Shown here one piece after another: positions 10,141-19,549 of a stretch of DNA of 64,000 nucleotides (positions within the stretch are counted from its first letter, which is position 1; each line of letters begins with the position of its first letter). The stretch lies in contig CAMAZH010000003.1 in NCBI GenBank assembly GCA_945863035.1, forward strand, positions 1 through 64,000, in the 5' to 3' direction. A model generated the notes under the pieces. It made no database searches. It saw nothing but the letters and a program-made list of their open reading frames with translations, and was not told the origin of the DNA. Source of the stretch: Chitinophaga pinensis (GTDB lineage Bacteria; Bacteroidota; Bacteroidia; Bacteroidales; GCA-2748055). The position numbers and the translations under genes were made by a program.

Positions 10141-10494
10141 ACTATGAGTTCAATAGAGGAAGAAATTTATTACAAGATCAAAATTTTTCTGCTCAAGACA
10201 TTCGAATTTGTTTCAAGTTCAAAATCGTTGATCATTAACTTCGCATTGGGAAAATATAAACGGGCCTTTTCAAACAGCTAGATGGCCCAGTCATATCCGG
10301 TTACGCCCGCCCCCCCATTCCTGCACGAAAATATGGTGTACCCTCTGCATGTTCAAGTTTGTTCCTTGCATAAAATAAGCATTGCTATGAGGCGCAGTAA
10401 TGACACATGAGGGAAATGTGTTCTGCCCATTTAAAAACGATGTGAAAAAAGCAATCGCCAGTGTTAAAAGGTATTTATTTTTGTTGGGTATCAT
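10141..10494 (-). pseudogene. Decayed GH10 endo-1,4-beta-xylanase remnant
   Basis: Signal peptide MIPNKNKYLLTLAIAFFTSFLNGQNTF plus Ig-like start; after a one-base shift at a 7-G run, another frame reads (G)AGVTGYDWAI*LFEKARLYFPNAKLMINDFELETNSNVLS with internal TAG then TAA TAA. Confidence 0.75.
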
Positions 10495-10558
10495 CTGTTT
10501 ATTTAATTTTTCAGGTTCAAATAGCCAGAATTTCTGCAAAGGAGAACTCATGTGTGTT

Positions 10559-12700
10559 CTACATCCCGTTAATCTGTAGTATAGAGCCGTCTGCGTTGTG
10601 TGTCAATTCACTGACTTTAACACTTCGCAACCAGGTTTTTCCTCCCGAAGGTTTACTGTCGTGATGAAACAAATACCACTTCCCTTTAAATTCCACAATA
10701 GAATGGTGAGAAGTCCAACCAACAACCGGGGTGAGAATAACCCCTTGATATGTAAAAGGACCATAAGGATTATCTCCAGTGGCGTAGCACAAAAAATGGG
10801 TGTTTCCTGTGGAATAGGAGAAATAGTATTTACCCTTGTAAACATGTACCCATGCAGCCTCAAAGAACCTCCTGTTGTGATCACCGGCCTTTAAAGGATA
10901 ACCTTCCTTGTCAATTATCAAAACATCTCTGGGTTCCTCAGCAAACTCAAGCATATTGTCGGTAAGCAGAGCTATCTTCGGGGATAAGGCAGGCTCATTA
11001 TCAGCGGGCTCTGCGCCACATTCAAGAGCTTTGTTATTTCTGTATCTTTGCAACTGTCCGCCCCATATCCCTCCGAAATACATGTAATGCTTGCCATTCT
11101 TATCCTGAAAAACAGCCGGGTCAATACTGTAACTTCCATTTATCGGTTTTGCCTCAGCTGTAAAAGGCCCCTCGGGCTTTTCACTTACCGCCACTCCAAT
11201 TCTGAAAATATCATTCTGATCTTTCAGGGGGAAATACAAATAATACCTGCCATTCTTGTAAGCTGCATCGGGAGCCCATAACTGACGCCCCGACCAGGGA
11301 ATTTTATCCACATCCAGCGCAACACCATGATCTGTAACTTTGCCGCCAACCGAATCCATTGAGAAAATGTGATAATCGCGCATGGCAAAATGGTCCCCGT
11401 TGTCGTTCTCAGGAATTCCCGATTCGATATCGTGGGAGGGGTAAATAAAAAGTTTGTTGTTAAATACATGTGCTGAAGGATCGGCAGTATAGATTCCATC
11501 AATCATATAACCAGAATCCTTTGGGGCTTGAAAAAGCTCATCCAGCATAGGTTTCACAAAGCCTTTAAGCTTATAATTCCGATCAAACAGCAAAGGGTAA
11601 TCGGTTCTCCCGGGAACCGGGAAATTGTTTTTCCATGACTGTCCGTCATGCAATCCCCAAAAGGTTACACGACTGATAACGTCATGATGCTTGAGGAACA
11701 ATACAAAGAACTCCTGATAGCGGTCTTTCAGGGCTTTTTCAGCTTCTGTAGTAAGTCCATCGGTATACGGATTCAATTCCTTTTGATAGTCCACGCGGGT
11801 GTCGATATCAGCGCCCATCTCATTTTTGGGAGAAGGCAGTGCGGAAATATCCAGCTCGGTGATCATAACGTTAAGGCCCAGTCCGGCAAAAGCCAATATA
11901 CTTTTCTCAAACTCTTCGACTTTTGGGAAATCCAGGCTGAAGTGACCCTGCATGCCAACGCCACTGATTTTCGCTCCCTGTTGCTGAAGGCTTTTAACCA
12001 TATTTACAACCCCCTGACGACGACCAGGTAATGCCATGGAATAATCATTATAATATAATTCGGCCTCAGGATCTGCTTCATGTGCAAACTGAAAAGCAAG
12101 ACGAACGAAGTCTTCACCGATGATGTTGTAGAATTTGCTTTTCCGCCATGAGCCATCATCAAGTATAGCTTCGTTTTCCACATCCCAGCCATGAACCCTG
12201 CCTTTGTACCGGCCAACAACAGTGTTAATATGATTTCGCATGCGTTCGATCAGAACCTCACGGCTCACATCCTTGCCTTTTGAATCGGTGAAAAACCATT
12301 TTGGAGCCTGGGAATGCCAAACAAGCGTGTGACCTACAATAAAACAATTGTTCTCTTCCCCGAATTTCACAAACTGATCGGAAAGGCTGAAATTGAACTG
12401 GCCCTCGATGGGTTGAATTGGTCCACTCTTCATGCAATTCTCGGCAACAATAGAGTTAAAATGATCCTTTATTACCGGAATGGCTGCACTGTCTTTTCCA
12501 AGGATCTGCCTTTCATTCATAGCCACTCCAACATAGAACTTATTTGAAAAAACTTCTTTAAGCCGGATATCCTGAGTGTAACCGGGAAAGGAAATCAAAA
12601 GCAATGCAACAAGGGGAATAACCAGGTGACTTAGCATTTTAATATCTCTCAATGCCATTGGATTTGCAAGGATCCTGATTAAATAGAAAAGACTTCTCAT
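10559..12700 (-). CDS. Bifunctional GH10 xylanase - GH43 beta-xylosidase/arabinofuranosidase fusion, secreted
   Basis: GH10: GHTLVWHSQAPKW, WDVENEAI (acid/base Glu), ITELDIS (nucleophile Glu), VTFWGLHDGQSW. GH43: YTADPSAHVFNNKLFIYPSHD, LWAPDAAYKNGRYYLYF, SIDPAVFQDKNGKHYMYFGG. Confidence 0.93.
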   Translation of the reverse strand: MRSLFYLIRILANPMALRDIKMLSHLVIPLVALLLISFPGYTQDIRLKEVFSNKFYVGVAMNERQILGKDSAAIPVIKDHFNSIVAENCMKSGPIQPIEGQFNFSLSDQFVKFGEENNCFIVGHTLVWHSQAPKWFFTDSKGKDVSREVLIERMRNHINTVVGRYKGRVHGWDVENEAILDDGSWRKSKFYNIIGEDFVRLAFQFAHEADPEAELYYNDYSMALPGRRQGVVNMVKSLQQQGAKISGVGMQGHFSLDFPKVEEFEKSILAFAGLGLNVMITELDISALPSPKNEMGADIDTRVDYQKELNPYTDGLTTEAEKALKDRYQEFFVLFLKHHDVISRVTFWGLHDGQSWKNNFPVPGRTDYPLLFDRNYKLKGFVKPMLDELFQAPKDSGYMIDGIYTADPSAHVFNNKLFIYPSHDIESGIPENDNGDHFAMRDYHIFSMDSVGGKVTDHGVALDVDKIPWSGRQLWAPDAAYKNGRYYLYFPLKDQNDIFRIGVAVSEKPEGPFTAEAKPINGSYSIDPAVFQDKNGKHYMYFGGIWGGQLQRYRNNKALECGAEPADNEPALSPKIALLTDNMLEFAEEPRDVLIIDKEGYPLKAGDHNRRFFEAAWVHVYKGKYYFSYSTGNTHFLCYATGDNPYGPFTYQGVILTPVVGWTSHHSIVEFKGKWYLFHHDSKPSGGKTWLRSVKVSELTHNADGSILQINGM

Positions 12701-12756
12701 TTGGATAGTTTTAATTATTACACTGAGGAGTTATTGACAAAAGAATTCGTATAGCG

Positions 12757-13515
12757 TTATTTCGGGTCAGATAAGCTCAACGGAATGATTTTCCCATTCA
12801 TGAACTTATGAGCAGTAAGAGAAAAGTTCATAATAAACTCAGCCATGTCATAGGCAGTTACAGGCGCTTTGGCTTCCGGAAACGCTTGGGCGAACATCTC
12901 GGTTTGGACAGCGCCCAATGCCAGACAATTGAAAGAAATCCCCTGATTTTTATATTCTTCGGCAAGGCACTCTGTGAGCACTGACAATGCAGCTTTGGAT
13001 GCGCTGTAATAGGCCAATCCCGGATACTTGGAACTCCCCTGAACACCTCCCATACTGCCGATGTTTACAACATGGGCGTGATCTGCATTCCTGAGAAGCG
13101 GCAACAGCTCACGAATAAGATTTGCGGGCGCTTTAAAATTAGTGTTAAACATCAAATCGATCTCATCTTCAGAAATATCTTCATGCTTTTTGTTCACAAG
13201 AGCCCCGGCATTATTGATGAGGATATCAATTTTGGACTCCTTTTGCATAATACTTTTTGCAAGTTCTGTAACTAATACGGGTTCACTAATATCACAAGGA
13301 AAGAGTGCTGTCTCGCAATTTGGGTTTGACAACTTGGTCTGGGCTTGAAGGTCCTCAAGAAGACTCTTATCCCTCGATACCAAAAACAGCTTACACCCGC
13401 CCCTACGGCAGAAAGCCTGGGCAATTGCTTTTCCTATTCCTTTTGATGCACCCGTTATCAGTATATTCATTCGGTTGGATAAAATAGTTTGATAAAAATA
13501 TATCTTTATACCCAA
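12757..13515 (-). CDS. Short-chain dehydrogenase/reductase
   Basis: ILITGASKGIGKAIAQAF, INNAGA, YYSASKAALSVL. Confidence 0.93.
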   Translation of the reverse strand: MGIKIYFYQTILSNRMNILITGASKGIGKAIAQAFCRRGGCKLFLVSRDKSLLEDLQAQTKLSNPNCETALFPCDISEPVLVTELAKSIMQKESKIDILINNAGALVNKKHEDISEDEIDLMFNTNFKAPANLIRELLPLLRNADHAHVVNIGSMGGVQGSSKYPGLAYYSASKAALSVLTECLAEEYKNQGISFNCLALGAVQTEMFAQAFPEAKAPVTAYDMAEFIMNFSLTAHKFMNGKIIPLSLSDPK

Positions 13516-13558
13516 ATTTCAGCATCCTAAAGGAATTAATCCCTTGAATTGTTCAAAA

Positions 13559-14158
13559 ATGAAGAGACTCAGCATCATATTACTCCTTGTATTGTATTTG
13601 TTTAAAGCATCTTACGCACAGGATCCGGAAAATCTGAAAGGAGGTTTTTATCTGGCACCCGACTTTGGACTAATGCTTGGATCGATCAACAACATTGAGT
13701 TATCGCCGGCTCTTGGCTATCACATAAGCGAGCGATTCAGTTTGGCAGCGGGATTCAAATACGAATTTTACAGTCAAACCAGACTATACGCTTCTCAACC
13801 GGCGTTTAAAACCCACATATACGGGCCCAGGGCATTTGCCAGGTACACCTTGTTTAAGAATCTGGGGGATTTCTTGCCCATTGGCATGAACACGGCTTTG
13901 TTTGCCCATATGGAGTATGAATCCAGCAGTCTGGAAAAAAAGTATTTCCAACCAATTAGCATTAGTGATGAAGGCCGTTTCTGGTATAGTACGATTTTGG
14001 TAGGAGGCGGCTTTTCTCAAGATGCCTCAGAGAGAATCAAGGTAAATGTACTTTTGCTTTGGGATACCGATGGAGGGTATACCTCTCTCTACAATAATCC
14101 TATCATACGCTTTGGATTCCAGTTTTTCCTCAGGTCCAGAAGCATTGATTCATTCTGA
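13559..14158 (+). CDS. Outer-membrane beta-barrel protein (hypothetical)
   Basis: Signal peptide ending ASYAQ; alternating amphipathic strands, terminal IIRFGFQFFLR; ORF track start at 13544 is TTG, ATG at 13559 preferred. Confidence 0.65.
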   Translation: MKRLSIILLLVLYLFKASYAQDPENLKGGFYLAPDFGLMLGSINNIELSPALGYHISERFSLAAGFKYEFYSQTRLYASQPAFKTHIYGPRAFARYTLFKNLGDFLPIGMNTALFAHMEYESSSLEKKYFQPISISDEGRFWYSTILVGGGFSQDASERIKVNVLLLWDTDGGYTSLYNNPIIRFGFQFFLRSRSIDSF

Positions 14159-14269
14159 TGAAGCCGCAGTAAGCTATTTATATCTAATTTTACAGTCGAT
14201 AGTTTTGAATTCTGCAAGGAAAGCAGTTTCTTTGCGGCAATAAAAAAACAGAAATATCCAATAAAAATT

Positions 14270-14914
14270 ATGGAAGCAGCAGCAAACAGAGTAGTTTCAA
14301 TTATTTATGAACTGAGAAGAGACAACCATGAAGGAGAGCTCGTTGAAGCGCTCAGTCCTGAGAATCCGTTGACCTTTTTATTTGGGAGTGGGAACCTTCT
14401 TCCAAAATTCGAAGAGAATCTTATGGGATTAAAGACCGGTCAAAGTTTCAAATTTCTGCTTTCCAGTGATGATGCTTATGGTCCTGTTCAGGAAAACGCA
14501 ATAGTTGATGTTCCAATCAGCATTTTCGTTGTGGATGGTAAGACTGACACCAACCTTCTGCAACTTGGAAATGTTATCCCAATGATGGATAATGAAGGAC
14601 GCCGCTTGAACGGAGTTGTAAAAGGTATAAGTGAAGAAACGGTTACTATGGATTTCAATCACCCGATGGCCGGATCAACACTGCACTTCAGCGGTGAGGT
14701 AACCGAAATCAGGGAAGCTACCGAAGAAGAAATGGAGCATGGTCACATTCATTCATCATGTGGTTGTGGAAGTGGTGGTTGCGGAGAAGGTGGATGTTCA
14801 GACAAGGCGGATGGCGAGGGTTGTGGATGCGATGATGGAAGCTGCAATTCCGAAAAATCAGAAGGTTCACATGGTGGATGCGGTTGTGGAAGTTCACACG
14901 ATCACAGTCACTAA
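14270..14914 (+). CDS. slyD: FKBP-type peptidyl-prolyl isomerase, SlyD-like, with Cys/Gly/His-rich metal-binding tail
   Basis: FGSGNLLPKFEENLMGLKTGQSFKFLLSSDDAYG, DFNHPMAGSTLHFSGEV, tail HIHSSCGCGSGGCGEGGC...GGCGCGSSHDHSH. Confidence 0.9.
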   Translation: MEAAANRVVSIIYELRRDNHEGELVEALSPENPLTFLFGSGNLLPKFEENLMGLKTGQSFKFLLSSDDAYGPVQENAIVDVPISIFVVDGKTDTNLLQLGNVIPMMDNEGRRLNGVVKGISEETVTMDFNHPMAGSTLHFSGEVTEIREATEEEMEHGHIHSSCGCGSGGCGEGGCSDKADGEGCGCDDGSCNSEKSEGSHGGCGCGSSHDHSH

Positions 14915-14929
14915 AACAATAATTCCCAT

Positions 14930-15724
14930 TTAGCCGGGAATGGGGAATTCACCCTTGAAATCCCCATCCCGCAAAACGGGAAATTTCGTTCTGAAGGCTG
15001 TTAACTCATTCAGGCTAATACTGCAATTCAAGAGCGTTTCCACCGGTTCATGGACGTTGGTCGAGAGATATCCTTTGGGATGAACAACACAGCTTTCCCC
15101 GATATAGTGGATATTTTCGCCATCCCTCCCCACCCTGTTCACCCCTGCCACAAAACACTGATTCTCGATAGCCCTTGCGCGAAGAAGAATATTCCAGACA
15201 TGGTTTCTGGCTGCAGGCCAATTGGCCAGATAGATCAAAAGATCGTATGCATTGTTGTTCCTCGACCAGACAGGAAACCTCAGATCATAACAAATTAACG
15301 GGCATATCCGCCAGCCCCTGAAATTCACGATTAGGCGTTTGCCGCCACTTTCATAATACCGGTCTTCCCCTCCCATGTGAAACAAGTGGCGCTTGTCATA
15401 GCTGAACCATTCCCCATCGGGATTTATCCAGAATAGCCTGTTAAAGTACTGATTGTTTTCGGTGAAGATCATTGTTCCGGCAACTGCGGAATTGTATTGA
15501 GACGCTTTGGACTGCATCCATTTGAATGCTTTGCCACCGGGAGCTTCCGCAAGACCTCCCACATTCATTGAAAAGCCCGTGGTAAACATCTCGGGTAGCA
15601 GAATAAGGTCGGAAGACTCTGTTTTTCGACTTAATAAGTCATCCAGGTGTTCTAAGTTACTATTGATATCCTCCCAGAATATATCCGGTTGAAGGAGTGT
15701 TAAAACAAGTTTTTGGTCGTCCAT
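14930..15724 (-). CDS. Carbon-nitrogen hydrolase (nitrilase superfamily, omega-amidase-like)
   Basis: LILLPEMFTTGFSMN, YDKRHLFHMGGE, PLICYDLRFPVWSRN: Glu-Lys-Cys triad. Confidence 0.9.
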   Translation of the reverse strand: MDDQKLVLTLLQPDIFWEDINSNLEHLDDLLSRKTESSDLILLPEMFTTGFSMNVGGLAEAPGGKAFKWMQSKASQYNSAVAGTMIFTENNQYFNRLFWINPDGEWFSYDKRHLFHMGGEDRYYESGGKRLIVNFRGWRICPLICYDLRFPVWSRNNNAYDLLIYLANWPAARNHVWNILLRARAIENQCFVAGVNRVGRDGENIHYIGESCVVHPKGYLSTNVHEPVETLLNCSISLNELTAFRTKFPVLRDGDFKGEFPIPG

Positions 15725-15790
15725 GCTAACAGTTATAATTTATTCCACCCGAAAAAAAAATTGTCTGCAAATGACTAATTCAATGCGGGA

Positions 15791-16936
15791 TCATTTCTTT
15801 TTTTCGAGAATCTCCGAATAATAATCATTTAATATGCCTGCAAGCAAATGACTGTAATAAACAGGGTAGAACTTACGGGGATTTTGCGCCTTTTTCCGCT
15901 CCATATTCATAAGCAGTGCGCTGATAAAACCATATCGGGAGGAAAGCATGAAAACGGGTTCCTTGGAAAAGTCGCCTCCCATGTAATAGAATTTTTTGTT
16001 TTCTGATTGGATGACAGTTGGGAATTTGGCATCAATACCATTTTTTCTGAGCAAATCGACTCCGTCCTGATTCAGGTTCAGGTCGATATGACTAATCACC
16101 TTGTTGGCTCCCTGAAAAGGAATATCAAACCATCCGTCGTAAGATACATTTTGAGGAACATTATAGTACAGTGCCAACTCGGGTGAGGTAACTACACTGG
16201 GAAAAGCAGAGCTCATATAATCAAGGGAGGGAAGGACAATAATCCGGTTTTGCCCCGGATTCAGAAGAACAAGACCAGGTCCGCTAAAATTCCAGTCTTC
16301 AGAAAAATTCTGTTTATAAAGATCGAACCATGTGCTTGGGATCATTTCATTGATGCGCTCTTTGGCAAGATTCTCGAAAAACTTCCCAGACCAGCCCAGA
16401 GAATAAATATCAAGAAACTGCTCGGTGTTATAGCGCACAAGCTCTTCGGTAGGCGGGGCGAAGAAATTGAATTCGGCGATCACAAGTTTTTGCTTGTTTA
16501 CCATTTCTTTTAACAGGAAATAGTCGTTTTGATTAAAACCGCCATAGTTGAGGCTACCCGGTGACTTAATGCCTTTCGTGCTTGCCTCAGCACCGGCGTT
16601 ATCGATAAAGAACAAAGCGTCCTTGCTTTCCGAAAGTAAAGGTATCTCATCGAGTTTAAAGGATTTAACTTTACGGTCTTCGGTGATGGCATCGGGAAAA
16701 TACCCCATGTAATCGAACTCGAAATCATATAAATCGTGATCCGGGTCAACGTATTTTTCATAATTCAAAACCCAGTTCACAGCCTTAACTTCATTCTGTG
16801 AGCTTTTCTGTACCGACTTATTAATTATCAGGATATTGATCGGTTTACTTTTCTTCATAAACCAGGAAACCCTCCCGGCAAGGGGCAGGGCGATAATGAC
16901 AACCAGCAGAATAACAAGGAACCTGTAGGTTTTCAT
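15791..16936 (-). CDS. Hypothetical membrane-anchored/secreted protein of unknown family
   Basis: 381-aa ORF with N-terminal hydrophobic segment; no motif recognised. Confidence 0.75.
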   Translation of the reverse strand: MKTYRFLVILLVVIIALPLAGRVSWFMKKSKPINILIINKSVQKSSQNEVKAVNWVLNYEKYVDPDHDLYDFEFDYMGYFPDAITEDRKVKSFKLDEIPLLSESKDALFFIDNAGAEASTKGIKSPGSLNYGGFNQNDYFLLKEMVNKQKLVIAEFNFFAPPTEELVRYNTEQFLDIYSLGWSGKFFENLAKERINEMIPSTWFDLYKQNFSEDWNFSGPGLVLLNPGQNRIIVLPSLDYMSSAFPSVVTSPELALYYNVPQNVSYDGWFDIPFQGANKVISHIDLNLNQDGVDLLRKNGIDAKFPTVIQSENKKFYYMGGDFSKEPVFMLSSRYGFISALLMNMERKKAQNPRKFYPVYYSHLLAGILNDYYSEILEKKK

Positions 16937-17047
16937 GGTCGTTCGGGATTAAAGTAAAATTGTCGACTAAAAATACAATATTTTTAATACAAAGAAAAGA
17001 ATCAGCCATTAAACTTGAGTGCATTTTATTCTTGTTGCATAAATAAC

Positions 17048-17119
17048 GCTAATTTACTTCTACTTTGACAGATTAGAAAAATCAGCGAAAAAGCCAATCT
17101 GTAAAAGTAGAATTACAAA
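17048..17119. repeat. Intergenic inverted repeat, short member of the CCAATCTGTnAAAGTAGAA family
   Basis: Left arm GCTAATTTACTTCTACTTTGACAGATTAG (17048-17076), right arm CCAATCTGTAAAAGTAGAATTACAAA (17094-17119). Confidence 0.7.
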
Positions 17120-17270
17120 GCGCGCGAAAACCCGGAATCAATCCCCAAAAATCGCTGCTAAAGGCTGACAGGCGCACGAATTATTTTTTTTTGAAATAAT
17201 TGATAATAAACTTTATTTTCGCGAATCAGTTTGCACGATTTTTGAAATACTTTTTTCTCAATAAATATTA

Positions 17271-18620
17271 ATGGACATGAATTTCAAACGCACCTTACAA
17301 GTATCAGTTTTTCTGCTTTTTACTATAGCTATCGTAGATGTTTCAGGGCAGAGGGATGTTTCACAAAATCCGAATTACGGACCCGACAGCCTATCAAGAG
17401 TTGCCTGCGGTAACAATTTATCGACGCTTGCAGAATATATGAAGATAAATTTGCCTGAGTACGCGCTGTCTGCATGGAGAGAAGTGTTTGAAAAATGTCC
17501 CGCAGCCAGCAAAAACATTTATATCAACGGAGCAAAAATATTTCAGTATCTGATTGAAAAGGAAGCCGATCCCGAAATACAGTCGGCATACTTTGATACT
17601 CTTATGTTGATTTACGATCGAAGAATTGAATATTTTGGAGAGGAAGGCAATGTATTGGGTCGTAAAGGAAAAGACATGCTGCGTTACAACAGTCAGGATT
17701 ATGAGAGTGCCTATCTGACTCTTAAGCAGTCGTTCCTGAAATCCGGTGCCGACATTGACCCAGTAGTAACCGTAGGGCTCATCGAAACGGGCGTATTAAT
17801 GTACAAGGCCTCAAAAATCACCGCAAAAGAATTGTTGGATAACTATATTTCAGTTTCAAACGCAACCGAAAACGAAAAAAACAAAGGTGGCAGGCCCGAT
17901 GTTGCCGAACAGGTATTTTCACGCATCAACGCAGCCTTGGCGAAAGCAGGTTTAAGCAACTGCGCTGAAATCGAAGAAGCTTTCAAGGAAAAATTAGCAA
18001 ACGGTTCGGCCGACGCAGGAATTCTGAGTCTCATTTCTGATCTGTTAGTAAAATCGAGCTGCGAGAATACCGACTTCTATGGTGAGGTTAACGAGAAACT
18101 GTTTGTTTTGGAACCCTCTTCCGACAAAGCCTACACCCTTGCCTGGTATTATATCAGAAAAGAGAAGTTTGATGCCGTGATTAGCTTTTTGAACAAAGCC
18201 ATTGAACTGGAAACAGACCTTGATAAGCAGGCTCACTATTATTATCAAATGGCTATTATTTGCAACACAAAGATGAACCTTCAAAAAGATGCCGTCACCT
18301 ATTCCAGAAAAGCTTTGGAACTGCTTCCAAACTGGGGCGAACCCTATTTTGTGATAGCCAATGCATATCTACAGTCGGGAAAAGATTGCTTTGAGGGTGG
18401 CTTTGAAAGAAGCACTGTGTATTGGGTAGCTACCGACCTTTGCATAAAGGCAAAAGGGGTTGATAAAAGCATCGAAGAAAAAGCGAACAGTTTAATTGCT
18501 GATTACGCGCGTTTTTATCCGAATAATGAAGAAGTGTTTTTCAGAAGCTTGCAGGAAGGCAGCGCCTACACTGTAGGATGTTGGATAGATGAAAAAACAA
18601 CAGTAAGGGTTAAGAAGTAA
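17271..18620 (+). CDS. Tetratricopeptide repeat protein, exported
   Basis: Signal peptide; repeats such as AYTLAWYYIRKEKFDAVISFLNKAIEL and YYYQMAIICNTKMNLQKDAVTYSRKALEL. Confidence 0.8.
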   Translation: MDMNFKRTLQVSVFLLFTIAIVDVSGQRDVSQNPNYGPDSLSRVACGNNLSTLAEYMKINLPEYALSAWREVFEKCPAASKNIYINGAKIFQYLIEKEADPEIQSAYFDTLMLIYDRRIEYFGEEGNVLGRKGKDMLRYNSQDYESAYLTLKQSFLKSGADIDPVVTVGLIETGVLMYKASKITAKELLDNYISVSNATENEKNKGGRPDVAEQVFSRINAALAKAGLSNCAEIEEAFKEKLANGSADAGILSLISDLLVKSSCENTDFYGEVNEKLFVLEPSSDKAYTLAWYYIRKEKFDAVISFLNKAIELETDLDKQAHYYYQMAIICNTKMNLQKDAVTYSRKALELLPNWGEPYFVIANAYLQSGKDCFEGGFERSTVYWVATDLCIKAKGVDKSIEEKANSLIADYARFYPNNEEVFFRSLQEGSAYTVGCWIDEKTTVRVKK

Positions 18621-18648
18621 GTATGTATTTCAAGGGATGCGAGTCGGG

Positions 18649-19347
18649 TCAGGGTTCAAACTTGTACCCGATTCCCTTTACTGTTTTTATTCTTTTATCG
18701 CCGATTTTCTCTCTTAGTTTTCTTATATAAACATCAATAGTCCTATCGCTTACAAAGACTTCGGAGCCCCACAGATGTTGGAATATCTCATCCCGGGTAA
18801 ATAACCGTGAAGGTTTGGAAGAGAGCAGTAACAGTAGGCTGAACTCTTTTTTTGGCATATCCATTTCCATATTATCAACTGTGATCATATGCCTTTCTTT
18901 GTCGATAAAAAGGTTGCCATGTGATAATTTTTCAACCGGATTCAAGGCCTTAACTGTTTCGACATTCGTGGAGCGTTTCAATAATGCCTGAATACGACTT
19001 ATGAGAACCTTGGGTCGGATGGGCTTGGTTATATAGTCGTCGGCTCCTGCTGAAAACCCGGCAATTTGCGAAAAATCCTCTGCCCGGGCTGTTAAGAAGG
19101 CAATCAAAGTATTACCCAGTCCGGGAATGGAACGAATCTGTTCACAGGTTTCAATGCCATCCATTTCAGGCATCATGATATCCAACAATATCAGGTGGGG
19201 CTGAAACTCGCGCGCTATTTCAACAGCCGCCAATCCATTTCTTGCTGTACTGACCGTAAAACCCTCTTTTATGAGGTTATAGCTGACGAATTCAACAATA
19301 TCCTCTTCATCGTCCACAACCAGGATTTTAAAATTGCTATTAGACAT
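18649..19347 (-). CDS. OmpR/PhoB-family response regulator
   Basis: REC: VVDDEEDIVEFV, LILLDIMMPEMDG; winged helix: DRTIDVYIRKLREKIGDKRIKTVKGIGYKF. Confidence 0.93.
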   Translation of the reverse strand: MSNSNFKILVVDDEEDIVEFVSYNLIKEGFTVSTARNGLAAVEIAREFQPHLILLDIMMPEMDGIETCEQIRSIPGLGNTLIAFLTARAEDFSQIAGFSAGADDYITKPIRPKVLISRIQALLKRSTNVETVKALNPVEKLSHGNLFIDKERHMITVDNMEMDMPKKEFSLLLLLSSKPSRLFTRDEIFQHLWGSEVFVSDRTIDVYIRKLREKIGDKRIKTVKGIGYKFEP

Positions 19348-19442
19348 TTTATTGTAGGTTTAAATTCATCCAAAGTTAAGTTTGGATAATTAAGGAATTG
19401 TTAATTTAAATTTACCAAAGAAACAATTCTGTGTGGACCAGG

Positions 19443-19482
19443 GTTTACAATGAGTTAACAATCTCTTTACAGTATATTAGGA
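19443..19482 (+). promoter_or_regulatory. Candidate Pho box: 11-bp periodic direct repeats GTTTACA / GTTAACA / CTTTACA / ATTAGGA
   Basis: Units start at 19443, 19454, 19465, 19476 (exactly 11 bp apart), between a PhoB-type regulator and the PiT gene; resembles the TTAACA direct-repeat PhoP box of Bacillus subtilis. Confidence 0.7.
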
Positions 19483-19549
19483 TTAATTTAATACTCTGGT
19501 TATATAAAATGGATAATATTGGGTTTTGGAATCTCACCTATTTGTAAGC

